A stretch of DNA of 11,570 nt from an uncultured Rhodobacterales bacterium (lineage in GTDB: Bacteria; Pseudomonadota; Alphaproteobacteria; Rhodobacterales; Rhodobacteraceae), in contig CALCGO010000289.1 of assembly GCA_937901055.1 (NCBI GenBank), positions 1-11,570 on the forward strand, given 5' to 3'. The position numbers were made by a program, and so were the translations under genes. Below are positions 1 through 7,148 of the stretch, one piece after another; positions within the stretch are counted from its first letter, which is position 1; every line of letters starts with the position of its first letter. A model generated the notes under the pieces. That model was not told the DNA's origin and did not search any database. It saw nothing but the letters and a program-made list of their open reading frames with translations.

Positions 1-48
1 GTAGGCGTAAAACTAGCAATCTACAACTAAAAACAGGGAGAATATCGC

Positions 49-1707
49 ATGTCTGAAGACACAATTACCGGAAACAAGCAGCATTCAGCCGTTAAGATGT
101 ACGCAGAGGAATGCAAAACAGGCGATCTTAGTCGTCGTGAATTCCTTACACGCGCAACAGCTCTGGGCGCAACGACAGCAGCTGCTTACGCATTGATCGG
201 CGTGGACGCCCCTGCGCACGCTGCTGCGCATGCAAAAGCTGGCGGAACATTGCGCATTCAGCAAGAAGTACGCGCGCTTAAAGACCCACGTACTTATGAC
301 TGGGCACAAATCGCGAACTTTACACGTGGTTGGCTGGAATATCTTGTACGCATCAACGCCGACGGTTCCATCGAAGGCCGTCTGCTTGAGAGCTGGGAAG
401 TAAACGACGACGGCACCGAATACACATTGAACGTCCGCAAAGGCGTCAAGTGGAACAATGGTGACGACTTCACAGCCGAAGATGTTGCACGCAACATCGC
501 AGGTTGGGCAGACAAAAGCGTTGTCGGTAATTCAATGGCCGGCCGAATGGCAACTTTGATTGATGCCGATTCTGGAAAGGCCGGTGAAGGTGTTATAACG
601 GTTGTGGATAGCCACACTGTAAAATTGGTACTGCCTCGTCCTGACATCACAATCATTGTTGGCATGGGCGACTATCCAGCTGCGATCACACACGCATCAC
701 ACACAGCTGATACAATGCTTTCTAACCCCATTGGCACCGGAGCGTATTTGCCAGAATCATTGGGAGTTGGCGTTCGCGGAGTTCTGGTCAAAAATCCGAA
801 CCACACGTCTTGGTCCGAAGGCAACTACCTTGACCGGATCGAATTTGTCGATTTTGGCACTGACCCAGCTACGATTGTTACGGGTGCGGAGTCTGATGAA
901 TTCGATATGACGTACGAGATTACCGGCGAATTCATCGACATCTTTGATGGCTTTCCAGGTTGGACTAAATCTTCGGTGAACACAGCGCAAACAATTGTTA
1001 TTCGTTGTCAACAAACAGCCGAAGTTGACGGCAAAACACCTTATGCTGACGCACGTGTTCGTCGTGCATTGGCAATGGCCGTCGATAACGCTGTTTGCCT
1101 CGAGCTTGGCTATAACGGTAACGGCAGCGTTGCTGAAAACCACCACGTTGCGCCGTTGCACCCAGAATACGCAGCCCTGCCTAAGCAGGTTGTGGATGGT
1201 GCCGCAGCAAAAGCGCTGATGGAAGAAGCTGGTTTGGCCGACTTTGAGCACGATTTGATCTCAATCGATGGTGGCTGGCGCAAGGACACCACTGACTCTG
1301 TTGCCGCACAATTGCGCGACGCTGGCATCAAGGTGAAACGGACCATTATACCGGGTTCCACGTTCTGGAACGATTGGTCGAAATATCCGTTCAGCTCTAC
1401 AAACTGGAGCCAACGTCCACTTGGCGTTCAGGTGCTGGCACTGGCTTATCGTTCAGGTGAAGCTTGGAACGAAACTGGCTTTAACAATGCTGAATTTGAC
1501 AGCCTGCTAGAATCGGCCCTGTCGATTGTTGACACTGACAAACGTCGCGAAGTGATGGCCAAAATCGAAAAGATCATGCAGGACGAAGGCGTGATCATTC
1601 AGCCATTTTGGCTAGGTCTCAACCGTCATTACAAAGACGGTGTTGTGGGCGCAGAAATGCACCCTAGCTATGAGATCTATCCTGACCAATTGGGTTGGAA
1701 AGCCTAA
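49..1707 (+). CDS. Tat-exported ABC transporter substrate-binding protein, family 5 (peptide/nickel type)
   Basis: This is the periplasmic binding protein of an ABC importer of the oligopeptide/dipeptide/nickel type (SBP_bac_5), which delivers a ligand to an inner-membrane permease. The 552-residue length is normal for the family. A twin-arginine signal is visible: SRREFLT at residues 28-34, then a hydrophobic Ala-rich stretch and likely cleavage near AHA at 56-58. The n-region is unusually long (27 residues), and there is no lipobox Cys. Family-like stretches are LLESWEVNDDGTEYTLNVRK and the following WNNGDDFTAEDV near residues 113-145, and a C-terminal helix region before PFWLGLNRHY. The start is supported by a GGGAG ribosome site 8 nt upstream. 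No permease or ATPase gene follows, so these must lie upstream, elsewhere, or be missing. The ligand cannot be read from sequence; peptide, opine or another small molecule are all possible. Confidence 0.93.
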   Translation: MSEDTITGNKQHSAVKMYAEECKTGDLSRREFLTRATALGATTAAAYALIGVDAPAHAAAHAKAGGTLRIQQEVRALKDPRTYDWAQIANFTRGWLEYLVRINADGSIEGRLLESWEVNDDGTEYTLNVRKGVKWNNGDDFTAEDVARNIAGWADKSVVGNSMAGRMATLIDADSGKAGEGVITVVDSHTVKLVLPRPDITIIVGMGDYPAAITHASHTADTMLSNPIGTGAYLPESLGVGVRGVLVKNPNHTSWSEGNYLDRIEFVDFGTDPATIVTGAESDEFDMTYEITGEFIDIFDGFPGWTKSSVNTAQTIVIRCQQTAEVDGKTPYADARVRRALAMAVDNAVCLELGYNGNGSVAENHHVAPLHPEYAALPKQVVDGAAAKALMEEAGLADFEHDLISIDGGWRKDTTDSVAAQLRDAGIKVKRTIIPGSTFWNDWSKYPFSSTNWSQRPLGVQVLALAYRSGEAWNETGFNNAEFDSLLESALSIVDTDKRREVMAKIEKIMQDEGVIIQPFWLGLNRHYKDGVVGAEMHPSYEIYPDQLGWKA

Positions 1708-1864
1708 GTTCATGAAGTCACGATTGAGTACAGATTTTTAACTCAATCAAAATCGGCGGTGGATGGGAAATGGACGGCAGACACTTCATCAAAGGTTGTC
1801 GGATGGAAGACTAATTCTAACGGCGTCGTAAGCCTATTTGATCTCCCTCTCTAGGCTGGTAGTG

Positions 1865-1893
1865 AAACGGGGCACTGTATTGTGCCCCGTTTT
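1865..1893 (+). terminator. Rho-independent terminator after the binding-protein gene
   Basis: A perfect 11-bp stem (AAACGGGGCAC at 1865-1875 with GTGCCCCGTTT at 1882-1892) encloses a 6-nt loop and runs into a T stretch. It lies about 160 nt after the binding-protein stop. Between the two, at 1722-1748, is a weaker hairpin (GATTGAGT/ACTCAATC, 11-nt loop) that may protect the mRNA 3' end. I see no gene in 1708-2028 apart from these structures and the ferredoxin leader. The terminator separates the transporter gene from the ferredoxin. Confidence 0.85.
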
Positions 1894-2028
1894 ATTCGGG
1901 ACGGCTAATCGCAACGCTGAAACGCATGATTAAGACCACCTTTCGTAGGTCTCACTATGACCGCTTACAGCGCATTCCAAATACCCAAGCAAATAAAGAT
2001 AAAACCGGTTTTGAACGAGGTTCATGTA

Positions 2029-2352
2029 ATGGCAAAGATTACCTATATCGAGCATAACGGCACCGAACATCAAATTGATGTGGCCAATGGGTCGACGGTT
2101 ATGGAAGGCGCTCGTGACAACAATATTCCCGGAATCGAAGCCGATTGCGGCGGTGCCTGTGCCTGTTCGACCTGCCATGTCTACGTCCACCCAAACTGGG
2201 TTGATAAACTGCCGTCAATGGATGATATGGAAGAGGACATGCTGGATTTCGCCTATGAGCCAGATCCGGCGCGCTCTCGCCTGACTTGCCAGCTTGAAGT
2301 CACTGACGCCCTTAACGGGCTTGTGGTGCAGATGCCCGAAAAACAGATTTAA
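2029..2352 (+). CDS. 2Fe-2S ferredoxin, adrenodoxin/putidaredoxin type
   Basis: This 107-residue soluble electron carrier has the vertebrate-type (adrenodoxin, putidaredoxin, FdxB) 2Fe-2S fold. The four cluster ligands are C40, C46, C49 and C87, in the CX5CX2C...C arrangement; the surrounding ADCGGACACSTCHVYV is typical, with C44 as an extra non-ligand Cys. The acidic stretch around residues 65-73 (DDMEEDMLD) matches the partner-docking helix of the family. I chose ATG 2029 because homologues begin MAKITYIE and a GAACGAGG-like site lies just upstream; an in-frame ATG at 1957 would add 24 residues unlike the family. Such proteins pass electrons from a ferredoxin reductase to cytochrome P450s, Rieske or di-iron oxygenases, or act in Fe-S assembly. 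No reductase or P450 gene is adjacent. The nearest oxygenase-like gene is the desaturase at 3940. Confidence 0.93.
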   Translation: MAKITYIEHNGTEHQIDVANGSTVMEGARDNNIPGIEADCGGACACSTCHVYVHPNWVDKLPSMDDMEEDMLDFAYEPDPARSRLTCQLEVTDALNGLVVQMPEKQI

Positions 2353-2369
2353 GCGGCGACCATATTTAC

Positions 2370-2489
2370 TTAACTGCCACTGTTTTCCATTGCATCCGGC
2401 TCATCGATCATCGACAGGCCCTGACCCCAGAATTTTGGATTTCGGACATCCAGTTTGAATGGAGAGATCAGGTCTTTGTGGCGTTGCGA
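2370..2489 (-). pseudogene. 3' fragment of an M3-type oligoendopeptidase (PepF-like)
   Basis: Read on the minus strand, about 40 codons ending at TAA 2370-2372 give a peptide with RHKDLISPF, LDVRNPKFW and GQGLSMIDE. This resembles the extreme C-terminus of oligoendopeptidase F proteins, which end in a pattern like HK-LL-PFGLD-PxFW-KGLSxI-xxIDELE. There is no start codon, and the zinc-binding HEXXH region is absent, so this is only the tail of a lost gene. Similarity fades upstream of about 2490, close to the IS3-type remnant beginning near 2511-2592, suggesting that the insertion or a later deletion removed the rest. The assignment rests on recalled family pattern only and covers a short stretch. 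Confidence 0.5.
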
Positions 2490-2591
2490 ATTCCATTGCT
2501 GTAGCCGAGATGTTGGTGGCCCTCACACTGCCCCATGAATAGGCCCATAGATCGTGGACGCCTTCTTTCCCAATTTCGAGGCAAGAAGGCT

Positions 2592-2750
2592 ATGATGAGC
2601 AACGATGAGTTCAAGCGGGATGCGGTCGAGCAGTTCACCGAGCGGGGTTACCTGGTCAGAGAGGTTTCGGACCGCCTCGGAGTTAGCTAGCATTCTCTTT
2701 ATGCATGGAGGTGGAAGTACTCGAATGCGGCGGCCGGAGAATCTGAATGT
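2592..2750 (+). pseudogene. IS3-family transposase OrfA remnant with internal TAG
   Basis: From ATG 2592 or 2595 the reading frame gives MSNDEFKRDAVEQ, then REVSDRLGVS, the N-terminal helix-turn-helix of IS3-family OrfA proteins. A TAG at 2688-2690 interrupts it at the place where relatives have Thr or a similar residue. In the same frame the text resumes with HSLYAW, exactly what the family has after that point, so the stop is a mutation in a once-longer gene. Similarity ends by about 2750, and no OrfB follows. The stretch from 2751 to 2894 holds nothing I can assign. I could not define the terminal repeats; the left end may lie around 2511-2525. Confidence 0.75.
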
Positions 2751-2894
2751 CCGTATTCACATCGTCTGCATTAGTTTTCGTGAGCCACTTAAACTGTCTA
2801 TGAAAAGGCCCACACCACTTGAATTTTGCTAGCATTTTGAATCCAATCTGTGAACTAGATCAAATGCAAAACGCTTTAGTTGCGGACATATCTG

Positions 2895-3842
2895 CTATTC
2901 GATGCCCGGAGATGAATTCCCGCTACTTCTTATACCCGTGACGTTGGTCAGAAAATTCCAAAGTTGCTTAGCGGACGGCGACAGTTGAGCGTTTGCCCTG
3001 TAACACAGAAAGTATGACTTTCTTGGTGTAAGCCCGGCATTTCCAATCCTAACCAGCTTGCCGGACCGAAACTCGCTGTCGAGCAGATCCGAATAGGCAA
3101 GGAGGATGCCTTCACCCTTGATTGCCTTGCCGACCGAATGCATGTAGCTGTGACAGGCGATCGTATGCCATGATGAAACTTTGGCAAATCTCTTTTGCTC
3201 TAGCCAGCGTTGCCAATTGATCCAATCTGGCGTGAGGATGGGAAATTCCAAAAGAGCAGGCGCGTTCTGAGCGGGAATTGTGCTGTCAAACATCGCCAGC
3301 GCCTCTGCCTTCTCGGCAATCTCTGGCGAAGCTGCCGGCATCAGTTCGCCGCCCAATAATTTGGTGGTTTCCCAGCCATGTACATTCCCATCGCAAAACA
3401 AAACGGCAAGATCATTCTGGTCCGACAACAATTCAGCTGTGTTTTCGGTCGTCACAACGTTCACATTGCACGAACTGTCGCTCAGCGAGAATTCCCGGAG
3501 TTGCGTGTACAGCCAGAACATAGAGGTGGTTTCATTCGCGGCGATGCGAACCACAGGCTCTCCTGGTGTTTGGACCTTGGCAATTGCAAGTTTCAGGAAA
3601 TCCAGCGCAATCTCAACATCCGCCGCTAACACCTTACCTGCTTCGGTAATCTGCAAGGAATTATTGTCGCGTGAAAAGAGTGGTGTTCCAAGCCAATCTT
3701 CAAAACGCTGAATGCGTTTGCTAACGGCCGCTTGAGTTACAAACAGCTCCTGGGCGGCGCTGTTAAGACTGGGGTTGTTTGCGGCCGCATGGAAAAACAG
3801 CAGGTTATCAAGCGGTGGCAGGTCTTTGCGATATTGGCTCAT
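2895..3842 (-). CDS. LysR-family transcriptional regulator, GcvA-like
   Basis: This is a LysR-type DNA-binding regulator of 315 residues, a normal length. The N-terminal winged helix-turn-helix covers roughly residues 9-70, with the recognition region SAAQELFVTQAAVSKRIQ (28-45) and the wing LGTPLFSRDNNSLQITEAG. The opening PPLDNLLFFHAAA is typical of the GcvA branch. The rest is a periplasmic-binding-like effector domain. It is transcribed divergently from the desaturase gene with a gap of about 100 bp, the classic arrangement for a LysR regulator controlling its neighbour. The ribosome site is weak. The probable targets are the desaturase-SDR genes and its own promoter; the effector is unknown. 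Confidence 0.92.
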   Translation of the reverse strand: MSQYRKDLPPLDNLLFFHAAANNPSLNSAAQELFVTQAAVSKRIQRFEDWLGTPLFSRDNNSLQITEAGKVLAADVEIALDFLKLAIAKVQTPGEPVVRIAANETTSMFWLYTQLREFSLSDSSCNVNVVTTENTAELLSDQNDLAVLFCDGNVHGWETTKLLGGELMPAASPEIAEKAEALAMFDSTIPAQNAPALLEFPILTPDWINWQRWLEQKRFAKVSSWHTIACHSYMHSVGKAIKGEGILLAYSDLLDSEFRSGKLVRIGNAGLTPRKSYFLCYRANAQLSPSAKQLWNFLTNVTGIRSSGNSSPGIE

Positions 3843-3939
3843 TCCATAAAGTTATAGGTTTTGGAGACAATTACCAGCGTTTTATGTTCTCCTGAAATAC
3901 GTGAAAAATCTTCATGTCGACACTTTAGGAGGATTTGCG
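3843..3939. promoter_or_regulatory. Divergent control region between LysR regulator and desaturase operon
   Basis: This is the only noncoding DNA between two back-to-back genes, so it should hold both promoters and the LysR sites. It is AT-richer than the flanking genes. The desaturase ribosome site TAGGAGGA (3926-3933) is strong and fixes its start at 3940. I could not pick a convincing -35/-10 pair or a clean T-N11-A palindrome; GGAGA and TCTCC at its centre form only a weak, widely spaced inverted repeat. Confidence 0.4.
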
Positions 3940-4965
3940 ATGTCAGGCACTGATGAGCATTTGAAAGCCGGCACGAGCAAGGCATGGAATTGGCATCCAG
4001 ACCTGCCCGTCGCTATATCGCCGCTTTTCGCCTGGCCGCCAAAGCCAGTTGCGACGCTGAAGTGGTTCGCCGACCGCTGGTTGCCTGTCACCGAATTTAC
4101 GGTCTACGCGTTGATGGCTTGGGCCACCTGGGCTTGGCTGGTGCCTCCGCTAGAGCAGATGCAGACGCTGAGTTGGGGATGGGTGTTACAGCTTTGGGCG
4201 CGCAACCTGATCGCGCTGATTATTATTGCCCAAGGTTTGCATCTGTGGCTCTACGGGTGGACAAGACAGGGTGACGATTTCAAGTATGATCGACGCGGGC
4301 TCGCCAAGAATGCGCGGATTTTTCTGTGGAATGATCAATACTGGGACAACGTGACATATGCGTTGTTGTCCGGTGTCACGATTTGGACTTTTTACGATGC
4401 CATTGTCTGGATGGGCTATGCCAATGGATGGGCACCCATGATCACCGTGCAAAGCAATCCGATCTGGTTCTTCGCGCTATTCCTGTTGTTCCCCCTCATT
4501 CAATCATTCCATTTCTACTGGCTGCACCGTGCTTTACACGTTCCGTGGCTCTACAAGCGCGTGCATTCGGTACACCACCGCAGTGTCTCAGTCGCGCCGT
4601 GGTCTGGCTTTTCCATGCATCCGATCGAACATATCGGCTACATGAGTGTGCTCCTGATTTTTCTTGTCGTTCCCGCCCATCCGATCCATTTCATCTTTTT
4701 TGGCTTCTGGCAGGTGCTGGCGACCGCCACCACTCATGCCGGATTTGAAAACCTGGTGCTGGGAGACAAAGCGCACCTTAAGGTCGGGTCGTTCCACCAC
4801 CAACTGCATCACAGGTATTTCGAATGTAATTACGGCAATGTAGAGATTCCGTGGGACAACTGGTTCGGCAGCTTTCACGACGGCAGCCCCGAGGCGACCG
4901 AACGCGTGCGGGAAACCAAGAAGCGTATGCATGCGAACATGCAACGCGAAGGAAAAAGTAATTGA
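3940..4965 (+). CDS. Sterol desaturase / fatty acid hydroxylase family membrane protein
   Basis: This is an integral membrane non-haem di-iron enzyme of the fatty acid hydroxylase superfamily, which introduces a hydroxyl group or double bond using O2 and an external electron donor. The His clusters are all present: HRALH (196-200, HX3H), HSVHH (209-213, HX2HH), MHPIEH (226-231) and HHQLHH (286-291). Hydrophobic segments lie near residues 54-72, 83-105, 137-160, 174-192 and 233-258. The C-terminus carries the family's NYGN..WDNWFG motif. I chose ATG 3940 (341 residues) over an in-frame GTG at 3901 because a near-ideal AGGAGG lies 7 nt before it. It is divergent from the LysR gene and overlaps the next SDR gene, so the two are one operon. 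The substrate is not readable; sterol is unlikely in this organism, and a lipid, carotenoid or small alkyl compound is more plausible. Confidence 0.9.
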   Translation: MSGTDEHLKAGTSKAWNWHPDLPVAISPLFAWPPKPVATLKWFADRWLPVTEFTVYALMAWATWAWLVPPLEQMQTLSWGWVLQLWARNLIALIIIAQGLHLWLYGWTRQGDDFKYDRRGLAKNARIFLWNDQYWDNVTYALLSGVTIWTFYDAIVWMGYANGWAPMITVQSNPIWFFALFLLFPLIQSFHFYWLHRALHVPWLYKRVHSVHHRSVSVAPWSGFSMHPIEHIGYMSVLLIFLVVPAHPIHFIFFGFWQVLATATTHAGFENLVLGDKAHLKVGSFHHQLHHRYFECNYGNVEIPWDNWFGSFHDGSPEATERVRETKKRMHANMQREGKSN

Positions 4966-5759
4966 CACCGGGTCAATCGCTGGTGGATCGGCGCATTTTT
5001 CCCCTACTGAAAGACAAGGTTGCTCTGGTCACCGGAGCTGGGTCCGGAATCGGGCGCGCAGGTGCGATCGCAATGGCACAGCACGGCGCAACTGTGATTG
5101 TAACTGATCTTGATTACGAGAAAGCGGCGCAAGTCGCGGCTTCGATAAAAGCAGAAGGTGCGAGCGCTTGTTCCGCGGCTTTGGATGTGACAGATGATAG
5201 TGCTGTGAAGGCCGTAATCGACGAAACCGTCATGACACATGGTCGGTTGGATATTCTACACTCACACGCAGGATACCAAATTGAGGGCAATCTTGAGCAG
5301 GTTCCGCTGGAGGGCATGGATTTATCATGGCGTCTGAACGTACGCTCGCATTTTATTGCGGCACGTGCTGCCGTGAGGCATATGCGGGCGCTGGGAGGCG
5401 GCAGTGTTATCATCACTGCATCCAATTCTGGCGTGCAATATGACCCTGAAATGATTGCTTATGCCACGACAAAGCACGCTGTAGTGGCGATGACGCGGCA
5501 AATGGCGGGCGACTATGCGAGGCACAACATACGGTTCAACACACTTTGTCCAGGCTTCATCGACACCCCATTCAATGCCGGTTTTGAAAAGCAAATGGGA
5601 GGGCGAGATAAACTTGAAAACTACATATCGCAGACAATCCCAATGGGCCGCTGGGGTACAACTGGCGAAGTGGCTGACTCAATCCTGTTTCTTGCCTCAG
5701 ACATGTCCACATTTATGACGGGCCATGCGTTGGTGATCGACGGTGGTGAAAGCATCTGA
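4962..5759 (+). CDS. Short-chain dehydrogenase/reductase, classical SDR
   Basis: This is an NAD(P)(H)-dependent oxidoreductase of 265 residues with a Rossmann fold. The nucleotide-binding TGAGSGIG spans 24-31. An acidic residue at the end of strand two (VTDLD, D49) favours NAD over NADP. The catalytic set N126, S154, Y167 and K171 (YATTK) is complete. The usual NNAG is SHAG here (101-104). The C-terminal PxGRWGTTGEVADSILFLASD and TGHALVIDGG match the family. The start is probably TTG 4962: AAGGA lies 8 nt upstream, and the TTG overlaps the desaturase TGA as TTGA, which suggests translational coupling. GTG 4983 is an alternative that would shorten the protein by seven residues. By position it probably oxidises the product of the desaturase/hydroxylase, but the substrate is unknown. 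Confidence 0.92.
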   Translation: MTPGQSLVDRRIFPLLKDKVALVTGAGSGIGRAGAIAMAQHGATVIVTDLDYEKAAQVAASIKAEGASACSAALDVTDDSAVKAVIDETVMTHGRLDILHSHAGYQIEGNLEQVPLEGMDLSWRLNVRSHFIAARAAVRHMRALGGGSVIITASNSGVQYDPEMIAYATTKHAVVAMTRQMAGDYARHNIRFNTLCPGFIDTPFNAGFEKQMGGRDKLENYISQTIPMGRWGTTGEVADSILFLASDMSTFMTGHALVIDGGESI

Positions 5760-5955
5760 TTTTAACATGTGAGGTTGAATCCGCCCCAGGGGGTGGCTAG
5801 CAAATATCCACCATCGATAGTTGACACAGTGAGACGCTATTTGAGCAGACCTAGGAAACGACTTTGGTAGGAAGAAGATGCCTTTGAGTTTGGCCCGTTT
5901 TAAAAATAACCGATGACAAGCCCGACAGGGATGGCTCCACAAATAGGATTTGAAG

Positions 5956-6297
5956 ATGATTGAACGTATTGATGCCGGTGTCCGGTCTTCCAAAATTGTA
6001 AAACATAACGGGGTTGCATACCTCTCTGGCCAAGTAGGTGAGGGCGAAACGATCCAAGAGCAGGTTAAGATCTGCCTGGGAAAGATCGACGCTTTGCTGG
6101 AGCAGGCAGGCTCCAGTCGTGAACAGATGTTGCGTGTCACGATCTGGCTGGCAGATATGTCAGATTTTGCCGGGCTTAACGAAGTCTGGAATGCTTGGGT
6201 TCCTGAGGGTCACGCGCCAGCCCGTGCCTGCGGCGAAGCCAAGCTGGCCCGTGCAGAATTGAGGGTCGAGTTTATTGTGGACGCGGCCTACGATTGA
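5956..6297 (+). CDS. RidA (YjgF/YER057c/UK114) family protein
   Basis: This is a small trimeric-fold protein of the Rid family; characterised RidA members hydrolyse reactive enamines and imines formed by PLP enzymes and some oxidases. Visible landmarks are MIERIDAG, YLSGQV (22-27), a central LGKIDALLEQAGS, TIWLADMSDF and the conserved active-site Arg in APARACGEA (R90, followed by C92). The end reads RVEFIVDAA, so the second Glu of the RidA proper VEIEAIA motif is replaced; this points to a Rid subfamily other than archetypal RidA, and deaminase activity should not be assumed. ATG 5956 was chosen over TTG 5950 because AGGA at 5945-5948 is correctly spaced for it; the protein is then 113 residues. 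It lies 196 nt after the SDR gene, so it may be in the same transcript or have its own promoter. Confidence 0.9.
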   Translation: MIERIDAGVRSSKIVKHNGVAYLSGQVGEGETIQEQVKICLGKIDALLEQAGSSREQMLRVTIWLADMSDFAGLNEVWNAWVPEGHAPARACGEAKLARAELRVEFIVDAAYD

Positions 6298-6303
6298 TCT
6301 GCT

Positions 6304-6387
6304 GCGGGTTTCGGCTTCGCTAATCGCACGGGCAACAACGTCAACCAGATTGCACAGCGCCGGAACGAGGCGAGCGGTGTGCTGTAA
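6304..6387 (+). pseudogene. Possible tail of a MobC-like plasmid mobilisation protein
   Basis: Directly after the RidA stop and in the same frame, 27 codons up to TAA 6385-6387 read AGFGFANRTGNNVNQIAQRR and then NEASGVL. The core GNNVNQIAQ resembles the G-NLNQIA-LN motif of MobC/relaxosome accessory proteins. No start or N-terminal part is present, so it would be a broken end left by a mobile element or plasmid. The match is short and recalled from family pattern, so chance cannot be excluded. Confidence 0.35.
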
Positions 6388-6418
6388 GCTAAGCGCTGCG
6401 ATTTTGTAGATTGGCGCA

Positions 6419-6457
6419 CCTGTCATCAGATTGGGAACTTCTCAATCTGATGACAGG
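6419..6457. repeat. Perfect 14-bp inverted repeat with short loop
   Basis: CCTGTCATCAGATT (6419-6432) is followed after 11 nt by its exact reverse complement AATCTGATGACAGG (6444-6457). Pairing continues inward as G-C, G-T, G-C and A-T, leaving a 3-nt loop, so the whole could fold as an 18-step hairpin. The right arm runs into the AGGAGG ribosome site of the ORF at 6466, so the structure in RNA would partly hide that site. There is no T run, so it is not an ordinary terminator. It may be a recombination or element-end structure. Confidence 0.85.
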
Positions 6458-6465
6458 AGGTTCCG

Positions 6466-6609
6466 ATGGTGGAACATTATGTACCCGCGCTGCGCAAACG
6501 CTTTCTCGAAGACATGCGGATCGTGGGGCTCAATACCTGTCGATCAAGTATTCCGAGCGCCTTGAGGAGTGTCCGTCGTCATATAAAGTTGGACATCGGA
6601 GCGGCTTGA
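6466..6609 (+). pseudogene. Truncated N-terminus of a tyrosine recombinase-like protein
   Basis: A 47-codon ORF begins MVEHYVPALRKRFLEDMRI with a near-perfect AGGAGG 5 nt upstream. This opening resembles the N-terminal core-binding domain of XerC/D-like site-specific recombinases that accompany IS91-type elements (pattern LRxRFLEDMRxxGL). SALRSV at residues 31-36 fits the next family helix. After that the text departs from the family and stops at TGA 6607, near a TGTCC motif at 6570 that may be the end of the adjacent IS3-type element. The catalytic domain is absent, so it cannot be an active recombinase. Confidence 0.5.
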
Positions 6610-6642
6610 GTATTGGAGGCTCTGGCTCGTTTGTGTGAATTA

Positions 6643-7148
6643 TTATGCGGCTTGTTTTTGATGTTGCAAGCGGCGTTTCTGGATTGTCTGTTTCTTGATC
6701 TTTGCCCTTTCCCTCAGAATGGCTTTGTCGCGCCCAAAGTAGACGTCAGCGGGTGTGACGTTGTTCAGGCTCTCGTGGTAGCGGTGGTTGTGTAGTAATG
6801 GACGAAGGCCTCGATCTGTCGTTCTAGATCGCCTGGCAGAAAGTAGTTTTCCAGCAGAACACGGTTCTTCATTGTTTGATGCCAGCGCTCGATCTTGCCT
6901 TGAGTTTGCGGGTGGAACGGTGCGCCACGAATGTGCGTCATGCTTTGTCCCTCCAACCATTCGGCTAGATCGCCAGAGATGTAGCAGGACCCATTGTCGC
7001 TGAGCAGACGTGGTTTGTGGCGTACAACGGCTTGGTCGCAACCCGACGCTGTTAGCGCGATTTCGATCGTGTCTGTGACGTCCTCCGCCCGCATATTTGT
7101 GCTGAGCTTCCATGCGATGATGTAGCGGGGTTTTGTCACTATAACTAA
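6643..7148 (-). pseudogene. 3' half of an IS3-family transposase (OrfB), frameshifted
   Basis: Two minus-strand frames join into one integrase-core sequence. The upstream part (7139 to about 6795) has LLSDNGSCYISGDLAEWLEG, with the second catalytic Asp, and HPQTQGKIERWHQT with the catalytic Glu, then LLENYFLPGDLERQ. After HYY the frame breaks; the next frame continues NHRYHESLNNVTPADVYFGR to KRRLQHQKQAA and TAA 6643. An extra AC dinucleotide near 6789-6793 explains the shift. The N-terminal half with the first catalytic Asp and all of OrfA are missing: the sequence stops at about 7148, where the IS6 element begins. TGTCC at 6570-6574 may be the outer end of this IS. Confidence 0.85.

Noticed and set aside
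757..1251. 164-residue open frame on the minus strand inside the binding-protein gene
   Set aside because: It is Cys/Val/Asn-rich without family features and wholly opposite a clear gene.
1957..2028. Longer ferredoxin with 24 extra N-terminal residues
   Set aside because: The added residues are unlike the family, and the internal ATG 2029 has a better ribosome site and the usual MAKITYIE start.
3901..3939. GTG start for the desaturase at 3901
   Set aside because: AGGAGG at 3927-3932 sits correctly for ATG 3940 and would lie inside the coding region of the longer form.
5781..5796. GC-rich hairpin CCGCCC-CAGG-GGGTGG after the SDR gene
   Set aside because: Only six pairs, one a wobble, and no T run follows, so not called a terminator.
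5878..5916. 12-codon ORF (MPLSLARFKNNR) with an AGGAAG ribosome-like site before RidA
   Set aside because: Too short to support as a gene or leader peptide; no amino acid run or attenuator hairpin follows.
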